NCBI GenBank assembly: GCA_022702545.1
Contig: JAHRBC010000005.1
Span: forward strand, 3,162,001 to 3,226,000
DNA: 64,000 nt
Direction: 5' to 3'
DNA from: Phycomyces nitens
Taxonomy: Eukaryota > Mucoromycota > Mucoromycetes > Mucorales > Phycomycetaceae
In this document: in pieces, positions 55,561-64,000 of the stretch
Position numbering within the stretch: position 1 is the first letter of the stretch
Layout of the letters: each line of letters starts with the position of its first letter
Notes under the pieces: generated by a model
What the model saw: the letters and a program-made list of their open reading frames with translations, nothing else
Database searches by the model: none
What the model was told of the DNA's origin: nothing
Made by a program: the position numbers and the translations under genes

Positions 55561-57903
55561 CAGGGAGTAACTCACCATACAGGGAGAGGGAGGGAGGAGA
55601 GTGTGAGCGGGAGTTTTGGTACACAAATGCACATTTGGATGGACTCCAACGGTAACCAAGTTCCAGAGAGTGGGCTGCGGCCAGGTCCAACATTTTCTGA
55701 ACGTCAGGAACGGAACCAAAAATGGCAACGTCATCAGCAAAGAGAAGAGAGTTAATCAGCGTGGGAGAGGTGGAATTGCCAAAGTCATCCACACCTGAAG
55801 GATCCAAAAGGGCGCGATAGGAATCCAACGAGGAGGGAGAGGACGATGGGACATGGGCGGCGGATGTAGACAGAGCAACTGTGCGAAGGAGAGGCAGCAG
55901 GGAGTTGATGTAGATAGAGTATAAGTGGGGACTGAGGACTGAGCCTTGCAGTACACCCGTGGAAGGAGAGAAGGAATGGGAGGAGAAGTTGCCAAGAAGG
56001 ACAGAGATGGAGACATCATCAAACATGTTGACAAGGAGGCCAACAAGGGCAGGGGGAGTTTGACGGCGGACAAGAGCATCCCAAATGACACGTCGGTCGA
56101 TGGTGTCATAAGCTGCCTTGATGTCAAGGAAGGCGACTACAGGGTAGCGGTTGTGGCGGCGGTAGTGGGCTTTGACAAGGTCATGCAAGCAGAGGGCCTG
56201 GTCCAGTGCTCCACGTCGGGGGCGAAATCCACCTTGTGCTACGTCCAAGGGAGGAGAGAACGTGGTGAGATCAGGCGCAATACACATCTCAAGTAATTTC
56301 CGAAGAACAGAAGTGAGAGAGATTGGCCGATAATTGGCAGCGTCGTTTGGGTTACCCTTCTTGAAGATTGGGAAAACTTGGGCTTGGCGCCAGAGAGAGG
56401 GGACATAAGACCACTGCCAACACAGAGTGAAGAGCAGGGCAAGGAGAGGAGAGAGTTTGGACCGAACAGGCTTAAGCATTTCTGCACGGATATGGTCAGG
56501 ACCCGGCGCCTTGCGGCTAGGCATAAATTGCATGTATTCTTCCACCACTGATGAATCAAATGGGGAGTCAACAGCGGCGAAAGGCAGGTGAGGAGAGGTT
56601 GATGGAGGAGGAGGAGGGCAGGAGGAAGGAAGGATGTGTCCACTATACACCGAAGCAAGGTGGTTGCACATGATGGTTGCTGCAGCAGCTGGGCCATCGT
56701 CATGTTGGAAGACATGTTTGGGTTGTCGACGCCGTTTGATCTGTTTGATCTTGGAAGTGGCCTTGGCAAAGTCACGTTCCAGAGACCTACAGAAGGCGTG
56801 CCAGGATTGACGTTTTGCTGTCTGGACTTGTTGATGGAACTCCTGATGTGCATGTTGGTGCCGGCTCCACCAATTGATCTTGTCAATGCCACAAGCGCGA
56901 CGCCATTGCTTGTAACAACCATCACGATGGTCGGCTGCCGCTTGAAGGGCAGGGGTCCAGAATTTCTTCCATTTGGATGGGCGGTGAGGGCGGGTACCTA
57001 TTGAACTACTAAGAGAATCATAAATGAGTGTGTTGAAATTGTTAGTAAGGGCATCAATGGGGGGAGGAGAGGAGGGCGGGTTCTGTACAATGTCTTGAAA
57101 GGTGTTGAGGAGGGGTGTGGCGTTGAGGATGAGGGAATCGGTGTAGAGTTGAAGGACGTCTGGTTCCTTGAGGCGTGAGAGGTTCCAGAGTCGGCGGAGA
57201 GGGGGTGGAGATGGAGGGGAAGGGTCAAGGTCATAGGTGAAGGAAAGTGAAAGAAGTCGGTGGTCAGAGCCTAGGGAGAGTTTGGTTTGAATGTGGAGAG
57301 AGGGATTGGTGAAATTGGTGTTGGTGATGAATAGGTCAATGATACTGCTAATTTCGACTTCACGGCGAAAGGAAATGTAGGTGGGTGTGCAAGGAGAGAG
57401 TGAGCCATTAAGGACAGTGAGGGATCTTTCTTCTAGCCATGCACTAAGTGCTAGGCCGCGAGAATTTGTGGCATAATCTCCAGTGATGGAACCCAGACGG
57501 GCATTGAAGTCCCCACAAAGGAGGGTGTCTTCAGTCAAAGGAATGTCAGAGAGAACAGAGAGGGCATCGGCAGTGGACATAGAGGGGGGGAGGTAAACAC
57601 AAACCAGTCGAAGGGTGCCAATCTTGACGGCAAGGGCATAGTTGTTGGGCATAGGGATTTGGGTGACGGTGTAAGGACAGGAGGGGGAGACTAACAATGA
57701 AACTCCCATCGACCCACGGTATGTCCCAGCAACAGGGGGTCCGTACAAATGAAATTGGGACCATGATGTGAGAATACGCGCAGGTGACAGGAGCCATGTT
57801 TCTGTGATGAAGAGCATATGGAGGGACTGACAGTGGTTGAGCACGTCGTTTATGGCACTGGGTTGAAGCCCATTGGCGTTCCATAAGCCTATAGAAAGCT
57901 CAC

Positions 57904-58785
57904 TCATTCTTCCATGAGGTTGCTTGGAGCAAATGCGCGCTTTCTCTTGAACAGTGATTCACCATCACCACCAAGAGCAGAACGGGTAGGTATCTCATCG
58001 GCGCTAATCCACCCTTCTTCAACAAAGAAGTGGGCAACTGGGAGGACAACATGGGGGCGGAGGAACTTGAGAGTCTGGAGGCAGCGTGCATTCTGCACTT
58101 GTATGGCAGCATTTGCCCGCTTGTCCAGAGAGAGATCGTGGTACTTGGGGTCTGCCAAGTGTTGTGGGTCAACGGGATCAAAGTCACCAATGACCTCAAC
58201 CTTGGCTCTATCGAGTTGTGCCTTGAATTCTTCAACGAACTGGAGATGGACAAGTATGCCAATAATTCCACGAGCAGGGAAATTAATGTCCAACAGACAA
58301 GCAGTGTCAATTCCAAGGGTGCGGAGAGAACTATGCACTTCCCTGTGGGTGAGGCGACGGGAGCGAGGAATATAAACGTATTTATATCCAAGGGGGCCAG
58401 AGGCCACAGTGAAAATACGCTGAGAAGCAGCAACTCGGCGTGGAGAAGGACCCTTACGGGCAGGAGGGGGGCGGTTGACGCTGGCCTTGGCAGCCCAAGT
58501 GGAGGCTTCCAATCCGGGTTCCTGGGAACTGGGATTTGGGGCGTGGTCGGAGGTTGAAACCTTTGGGCTATTGCCCAGGGGAAGGGAAGTATGAGAGGTC
58601 GTAGCCTGCTCAAGACGTTTTTGGGTTTCTGCCAATTCTGCTTGGAGGCAGCTGTTTTCGGCTTCAAGAGCCTTCACTTGGTCAGCGAGCTTCTCAGTGT
58701 TGTCAAGGCGCGTCAACATGGAGGCCAAAAAGGACATGAGCTCATTAGATGCGCCTGGGATTGGGGGCATCATTGAGGATGACAT
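57904..58785 (-). CDS. LINE ORF1 protein
   Basis: 293-residue frame starting MSSSMMPPIPGAS. A coiled coil is predicted at about residues 20-62 (MLTRLDNTEKLADQVKALEA then LQAELAETQKRLEQ), followed by a Pro/Ser-rich linker, a basic patch (PPPARKGPSPRRV) and a C-terminal domain of unknown fold. This matches the general layout of LINE ORF1 proteins, which coat element RNA. I see no CCHC knuckle. Its stop overlaps the ORF2 start by 4 nt (ATGA), suggesting termination-reinitiation. No damage seen. Confidence 0.8.
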   Translation of the reverse strand: MSSSMMPPIPGASNELMSFLASMLTRLDNTEKLADQVKALEAENSCLQAELAETQKRLEQATTSHTSLPLGNSPKVSTSDHAPNPSSQEPGLEASTWAAKASVNRPPPARKGPSPRRVAASQRIFTVASGPLGYKYVYIPRSRRLTHREVHSSLRTLGIDTACLLDINFPARGIIGILVHLQFVEEFKAQLDRAKVEVIGDFDPVDPQHLADPKYHDLSLDKRANAAIQVQNARCLQTLKFLRPHVVLPVAHFFVEEGWISADEIPTRSALGGDGESLFKRKRAFAPSNLMEE

Positions 58786-58989
58786 TGGGAATCGGGGAAA
58801 ATAAATGTTGTTCGTTTGGGCTGAAACTTGGACAGTGGGTGCTTGGACTGGTAAGCTTAATGGAAAACTTGCTACGGAGGCGGGATGGGGCGTGGTAGGC
58901 GATGGATGCGTAGTTGTTGGCAGTGTTGGTTAGGATGGATGGAAAGTTCGGTAAAATTACTATAAAAGGACATTTTTTGGGGTAAAAAA
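58786..58989 (-). other. LINE 5' untranslated region
   Basis: GC-richer sequence upstream of ORF1, ending at TTTTTTTACCCC (minus strand) where R1 similarity begins. Probably holds the internal promoter. Confidence 0.45.
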
Positions 58990-60040
58990 ATCCTTAAGCG
59001 AATGACGCGTGATGTGTGTATACGGTTGTGTATAGTGACGAACGACGGCAAATAATAAAACGATAATAAAGATAAAGAAAATGACTAACGAAACTCAACA
59101 GTATATTCCCAAAATGTAACTGGGCAAAATATCACTGCTCTTCAGAGATCGAAAAGTACAAATAAAATAAAATAGAACTGGTATTAAACCCAACGAAAGA
59201 TATGTTTTATTGATTGAAAACTGAATGTCTTTGAGGTAGATTAGGGTTTTTAGGGAACTAGTAGATACTGTGAGAGTGTTATTTATTAAAGAAAGAATAT
59301 TATGGTGGTTTATATACTTATTATTCTAATTCCCTTTTAATGTAACGTCTATTGTGTAATGGTCGGTTATAACTGTTGAAGTGTGAAGTGTACGTGTGCC
59401 TGGTGTGTAACTGCTCCTGAGATGTTAACCTGCCAGGGTCATTAGCAAAGAGGAACCGGAGATTGGTTGTGGAGTCTGTATTTCACTCAGCTGTGGTATG
59501 TATACCACAGTCTTTTATAGACATTCAGAATCGAAAAAGAATAACCAAAAATAATAAAATAAATGGATGGAATTGTGCCATCGTAGTCAATGTAAAGCAA
59601 AGAATAAAGAAATAAGTGAATAAAATGATGCAATTCTAGACAAGTGTGATAAAGTATAGTATAAAAATATTGTAAAAATAATAAAGGTAAAAATGGAAGA
59701 AGTACATTGTACAAAGACAATTGTTTAAAGAGGTGTTAAATGGTGCAATCCTGCAAGAAGGTGTCAAGGATTCACAAAAGAAATAGAAAAGGAAATAATA
59801 TAAAAAAGGAAATAAATAAATGTGATAAAATAAAAATGGGAAAAGACTAGGAAGAAAGAAAAATATAGAAACTCGGGGATTGCCCTGCCAACGTCACCTC
59901 ACCGGAAACCCGCCCAACTCACTCGGCTCGGACTTCTTACTCGGGCTAGCCTGGCCTCCGACACCTCCTACGTCTATGTCCGGGCCCTTGGTCCGGCTTC
60001 ATGGTCGAAACCAAACCTGCCCACAACACACGTGTCACGA
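58990..60040 (-). repeat. R1 repeat copy 2, inverted
   Basis: Reverse complement of 8281-8957 joined to 12675-12760. It shows the empty CAC-1 target at about 59090-59110 (GTTGAGTTTCGTTAG on the minus strand). A solo LTR interrupts it at 59232-59509. No gene. Confidence 0.8.
59232..59509. mobile_element. Solo LTR, 278 bp
   Basis: Absent from R1 copy 1. Starts TGAGGTA and ends TACCACA (complement TGTGGTA), flanked by a 5-bp duplication GTCTT (59227-59231 and 59510-59514). TG...CA ends plus a 5-bp duplication indicate a solo LTR. It is unrelated to the LTR of the Ty3 element at 2174. Confidence 0.85.
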
Positions 60041-60287
60041 ATGACGCGTGTTGAGTTTTTTGTGAGTGAAAACGAGTCAGAAAAATATAGTAAATTGAAT
60101 ACCTCACGTTGACAATAACGAGGGTGCGATAAAGAATGAATATAACGGGGGTAGAACCGCAATTCAAAGACAGCAAGAGGACAAAAGAAGAGAAAATGAA
60201 GAAATAGACAGAGATATATGAACTTCGCTTGGGACAGTTAGATATATTCTTGACAGCAATGGATACAAGGGATAGGAATACAAATAG
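60041..60287. other. Spacer before TnA-4
   Basis: No supported gene. Short minus-strand frames here are hydrophobic and unconvincing. Confidence 0.4.
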
Positions 60288-60872
60288 CACTGCAAAAAAT
60301 AAAGAAATTCCAATAACGTAAAAGTGGCAATGCTGTACTATAAAGCGATGTTTTAACATAGGGTGGTTTTTTTTCCGACTATGAGACAAGCTACCTTGTC
60401 AGCTATCTCGTTGACGTGCTATCTAGTAGTGGATTTTTGAAATAATGTGCCGCAGGTGAGGGCTGTTAGCACTTTCGGTGTACTGATCTGATCTGGAAAA
60501 ACAAAAAGAAATATTTAAAAGTACGGTTCTATTTTGGTGCCGTATTTATGGACCTGGAAATATTGGGAGAATCATATATTCATGAAAATACATGGTCGTG
60601 TATTTATCGAAAATATTGAGCATACTCTTCATGAAAGCCAATTAAATGAATGGATTGAAAGCTTCTTTATCCTTCTTCACCAGTAATATATCACCCATTA
60701 TTTGATTTCCCGTTTATAATTGATTGGTAATGTTTTACGTTTTTATTTTTATTAGAAAGAATAGAATGTTTCTAGGTTCAGGGTCTACTATTACGCCTAT
60801 TCCTATGCCTAGCCGTTTCTACCCGGTTGCTTGCTGCTATTTGGATGGAATATTTTTCTACATAAAAAATAC

Positions 60873-61640
60873 CTGCAAAAATATGAATATCCAACGATTT
60901 TTTGGGCTGCGGGAGTGTTCTGTAAAAGATAAAGAAGTGTTATTGATATGGGATACAAAGAGGAAATTTTTGTGTGACAAAAGATACTTACATTGCAAGA
61001 GATGGGCAAGAGTGGGCAAAGGGGACTTGAATTGTAAGGCTGGATGGGCTGTGTGGCGGGTTTTACTATAAAAAAGGGAATAAAAATTAATATGGGTGAA
61101 CAGAGTGATGATATATTTAATTTACATACCAGGAGCCAAATGGGTTATCAAAGTAGGGGGCATGGTGTGCAAAGAAAGACCAAAGGAGCCTATAAAACAC
61201 ATAATAATAATTATTAATAAATAGTCTGAATAATATTTTGAATAAGCAAAAAGAGATTTATAAAGAATATTACCTTTATGATTACAATCGCGAATGATGG
61301 AGGAGGCCGATGGCGTGAATAGACAGGGCAGTCTACAATGGAATAGAGTCAGAGAGGGAACAAGTATGATTGAAAGAAATTTTTTACCTGGTGCCGATGG
61401 CATCCTTATATAAGTTGTTTGGCTAATCTGAGAGAGAAGTGAAAATAATTTTTATCAAGATGATGGTACCAGTGAATGCGGCCAGTGAGTATTTGTCTAG
61501 ATGGCCATTGTGGAAAGGATGAGTTGCAATGGGAGCGCACATCTATGAAAAAGAGGTTAATTTGTGTGTATAAAGAGGTATAAAAAATGTCTTACCAGAG
61601 AAAGGCGCCGATATCAAAAAAGCAAGCAAAAGGAAAAATA
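60873..61640 (-). other. TnA-4 divergent exon array (possible third gene)
   Basis: Minus-strand exons 61427-61388, 61332-61274, 61189-61130, 61065-60992 and 60919-60873, with more upstream to a donor near 61594. A frame stays open across all junctions from 61332 (PSASSIIRDCNHK, LHTMPPTLITHLAP, NSSPLCPLLPISCNNTPAA) to the end, about 80 codons; a TAG lies at the start of exon 61427-61388. Compared with TnA-2, base changes in this frame fall 5, 3 and 8 on codon positions 1, 2 and 3, only a weak coding signal. Exons of 59 and 74 nt match TnA-3. Confidence 0.6.
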
Positions 61641-61981
61641 AAGGGAACCAAAGAAAAAGGAGAGAATCTGAAAATTTTTTCACCTTTGAAACATGCTGCG
61701 GAAGGTGTGATGGATTGAGCCCAAAAACAATATCAAGGCCGATTTGCATCTCAGTGCTTCAAGACAATAGAGGAACATCTTTATAGTCATTCAAAATGCC
61801 TATATATAACGGCCTTTTTGATAGTATTCAACCTCTCTTACTTTTACAACAACCCACACACACACACACTTACTCACCCACCCACTCAAACAGTTTTTGT
61901 ACGTATATTATATTTATTTTTATTTCAATTGAACAAAAACTAATAATTATAATCGAAATATACTTTACCATATTCTAGAAA

Positions 61982-63218
61982 ATGGTTAACCAAAGAAGAA
62001 CAATTGCTCCTCGTCCTGCTACTGCTGACATGGATCTGATATTGGAAAAGCTTGTTGCCATGGAGAACAAGATGACCATTATGGAAGGCGAGATGGTGAC
62101 ATCAAACGCCAGACTTGTAACGATGGATTCCAGACTTGGTGTCATTATTGTAGGAAACCGTGAGACTATCACTGCCATTGATAATTTCGTTGAGGCTGCT
62201 CCTGCTGCTCCTGCTGCTCCTGCTGCTCCTGCTGCTCCTGCTGCTCCTGCTGCTCCTGCTGCTCCTGCTGCTCCTGCTGCTCCTGTTGCCTCCACCAGTG
62301 CAACTAGCAATGTTGTTGTGACGGATCCCATTGCTTTGTCAAACCCCAGCAAGAGAGTTTCCACAGAGGTTTATGTAAGTATTATACTAAAGAGCAAAGA
62401 CTATACTATCAGTTTGTTAACTTTTATATATTATTAGGCTGCGATCCGCAAATTCATGTGGAATCCAAAGTTTCGGTCAACTGTCCCAGCAGAAGTAGAG
62501 GCCAACAACGATAAGCCCAGGTGGAACACCGATGTTCACTTCAATGTGACTCCCAACAAGGAGTTGGTTGATCGAATGCTCGTCTACCTGGGGCGCAAGT
62601 TTGCTGGCGACGGAATGAGGCAAAAGGATCTTCGTGAGAGGCTCCACAAGAATTTCATTAGTAGATGCCGAAAAGTGAGAGAGTCTCCTGCTGTGAGGGC
62701 TGCGTTGAACAGACGTTCACGAAGATCTGGTCGTGCAAACGAAGTAAGTTGTTTGCAATATATTAAAAATCTATTAAACACATATTAATAATAATATTTG
62801 TAGAACTATGCTCGTCGTTTGGCAGCATATGACAATAACAGGGCTGAGATCAACCAGGAGATGGGTTGGAACTGCATAGGTGCACTCCAAAAGGGAGCAA
62901 TGTCCGAGGGAGAATCAGATGACGAAGTCTCTGAAGCAGGAAGAAGACGTGTGGTTCGCACCATTCGCCCAAGTTGGAGAAGCAATGAAGTGAGTTGTTG
63001 CGTTGATTGTAAATAATATATTTAATGGCTGTTGATTACTGATGTGCAATTGATAGTTTAACCGATTCATCCAAGTCGTTGACAGATTCGTTGGTCTCCA
63101 ACTTGGAGCAAACTCCCACCAGTTGTTGTCAAGGGTTTATGACAGAACTGTGGACGTGGCAGTCCCGACTAATTTTAATCCCAGTCTTCCTCAGTGGGCT
63201 CTTAGACATGGGCTTTAA
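61982..63218 (+). CDS. TnA-4 accessory gene, four exons
   Basis: Exons 61982-62374, 62438-62743, 62804-62989 and 63057-63218, all phase 0, 348 residues. It starts MVNQRRTIAPRPATADMD, with a coiled-coil segment (ENKMTIMEGEMVTSNARL) and a perfect (Ala-Ala-Pro)10 run absent from TnA-2. Exon 2 has FMWNPKF, RWNTDVHFN, PNKELVDRML and LHKNFISRCRK; exon 3 MSEGESDDEVSE and RPSWRSNE; exon 4 ends WALRHGL. It converges with the transposase (stops 127 bp apart). No damage seen. Family unknown; the conserved core may bind DNA or the transposase. Confidence 0.86.
62195..62284 (+). repeat. Ten perfect 9-bp coding repeats
   Basis: GCTGCTCCT repeated ten times in exon 1 of the accessory gene, encoding (Ala-Ala-Pro)10 in frame. 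Confidence 0.95.
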
Positions 63219-63344
63219 TAAAATATTTTTTTTATCTATCCATCTATTTTTTTTGACACGCATTACGTTTTGACAACATTTATAAAGGCAATGCTATTTC
63301 TGTTTGTTTTTTTTTATGAAAGAGAAAAGATATTTATTTATTTA

Positions 63345-64000
63345 TTATATGCAAAGCTTTTTGGGCAAAGGGATGACCAGCATCCTCTTCACGCCATTTC
63401 GGCTTGTGTGCGTGGCAGTCGCAACTTCTAAAAGAAGGCGATGCACTGGCAAGATGCACTCATGACTGGGGGAGAAAAGCCGGGCAAACATATATCAACA
63501 CCTTCATCCTCACGCGAACGATCATAGGACACACCATACCATCTCACAAAGGCGAAAACATGCTGACTTTGATATGATTGGCGATTTGGACGAACAGAGG
63601 CAGAGAGAGGCGGCGTAAAGTTGTGGACAAACATATACTGTATTTGTCCAGTATATGCAGTCTGGTTCTCACCCGTACTAGTGCCAAACAAAGCTTGAAT
63701 ATATGATCCACCCTTGCCAGAGCCATTGTGACCATGATAGATCTGCCCAAGAAGATTGATTGACTTTATCTTTGTTATCTGATTGTCGACAAACAGCAAA
63801 GAAGAAGTGGCGTATTGATAGCTCTCCAGCTCAGAAATGTCATAAGTATCCTTATAATACTCCAACAAATGAGGATAGTCGCCATCACTCATTGCTGTTG
63901 CTGGCCTAGCTTGGAGAGGAAACGCAGAGGGTGGAAGAGGCTCATTACCCTTGATCGGGAATTCGGAATCTTGGGATGCATCCACAAAATTTTGAATTCG
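63345..64000 (-). pseudogene. TnA-4 transposase C-terminal part, frameshifted
   Basis: Runs off the right edge. Visible: GNEPLPPSAFPL, LLFVDNQITKIKSINLLG, TAYTGQIQYMFVH, HVFAFVRWYG and EDEGVDICLPGF, matching the C-terminal region of TnA-2. At the G run 63468-63472 the frame is lost, and the conserved ending (ECILPVHRLLLEVATATHT to PLPKKLCI, stop 63345) continues in another frame; one more base would join them. The catalytic region is outside the window. Confidence 0.82.

Larger units (their letters stand above)
52268..57907 (-). pseudogene. LINE ORF2: endonuclease and reverse transcriptase
   Basis: The ATG at 57907 overlaps the ORF1 stop as ATGA. Residues 1-230 are an apurinic-type endonuclease (WNANGLQ, ITETWL, CGDFNARLG, GSDHRLLSL). 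The reverse transcriptase follows (KAPGPDHIRAEML, FPIFKKGN, NYRPISLTS, FLDIKAAYDTIDR, GVLQGSVLSPHLY, LLFADDVAIFG). MULE-2 enters after LYGELLP; removing it with one 8-bp duplicate restores the frame (LLPAVDEFIYLGMPF). A TGA at 52462-52464, possibly from CGA, precedes a Cys/His knuckle (CACETDHTSRRHLAICP) still in frame. The frame runs into the CAC-3 border. No RNase H domain seen. Confidence 0.88.
52268..58989 (-). mobile_element. LINE-type retrotransposon, 3' truncated
   Basis: Minus-strand non-LTR element with ORF1 (58785-57904) and ORF2 (57907 downward) encoding endonuclease and reverse transcriptase. MULE-2 interrupts ORF2 at 53120-55560. The 5' end is near 58989, where R1 begins. The 3' side stops abruptly at the CAC-3 terminus (52267) without a poly(A) or stop, so the tail is lost. 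Its GC content is visibly higher than that of the neighbouring elements. Confidence 0.88.
60288..64000 (-). mobile_element. TnA-4, CACTA-like element (cut by window edge)
   Basis: Closest relative of TnA-2, aligned from about 60447 to the right edge. The left terminus is proposed at 60288 (CACTGCAAAAAATAAAG) by comparison with the other copies; the right end is outside, so the duplication (perhaps TAG) cannot be checked. Contents: divergent array (-), accessory gene (+), transposase C-terminal part (-). Confidence 0.75.

Noticed and set aside
61975..62364. An Ala/Gly-rich minus-strand frame
   Set aside because: Antisense of the GCTGCTCCT repeat in the TnA-4 accessory gene.

Overview
The window looks like a transposon-saturated stretch of a nuclear genome from an early-diverging fungus, most likely Mucoromycota. 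This is inferred from the AT-rich spacers, the short introns (about 50-80 nt, GTAAG or GTATG donors, TAG or CAG acceptors) and the mix of transposon families. The species cannot be named from the sequence. The only gene I can assign to the host is a tRNA-Ala(TGC) at 7511-7582. Nearly everything else is a mobile element, and several insertion boundaries can be fixed to the base because an empty site or an interrupted reading frame is present.

Layout. 1-2173: start of an unidentified minus-strand gene and a plus-strand array of short exons and introns. 2174-7477: Ty3/Gypsy retrotransposon on the minus strand with identical 327-bp LTRs, ending about 30 bp past the 3' end of the tRNA. 7583-8957: a repeat here called R1. 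8958-12671 (CAC-1), 12822-18778 (CAC-2) and 35881-52267 (CAC-3, inverted): decayed CACTA-type elements ending in CACTAC/GTAGTG with AACGGTAG subterminal motifs. CAC-2 carries a complete MULE (13885-16338). CAC-3 carries a Merlin-type element (about 36566-43045) and a TnA element (44741-51548). 18937-35880: a TnA element split by a second TnA (20656-27022) and by a TnB element (27698-32112). 52268 to about 58989: a LINE with ORF1 and ORF2, split by a second MULE (53120-55560). 58990-60040: an inverted R1 copy holding a 278-bp solo LTR. 60288-64000: a fourth TnA element, cut by the window edge.

The most unusual content is the TnA family, present four times. Each copy has a four-exon CACTA-like transposase, a convergent four-exon accessory gene whose second exon is exactly 306 nt in every copy, and, divergent from the accessory gene, a third unit made of many short exons. 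TnB elements (C2H2-finger transposase, CACACC termini, 2-bp target duplication) lack the accessory gene but carry a similar divergent array. Two exons keep the same length (74 and 59 nt) between diverged TnA copies, and a reading frame runs through several junctions, so the third unit may be a real gene of small exons or a spliced non-coding RNA.

Two other points stand out. Both MULE transposases carry an in-frame TAG at the same codon inside an identical 13-nt context, with an intact frame on either side. Five separate frameshifts each look like one base missing from a homopolymer, which may be a sequencing artefact. Element names (TnA, TnB, CAC, R1) are labels used only here.
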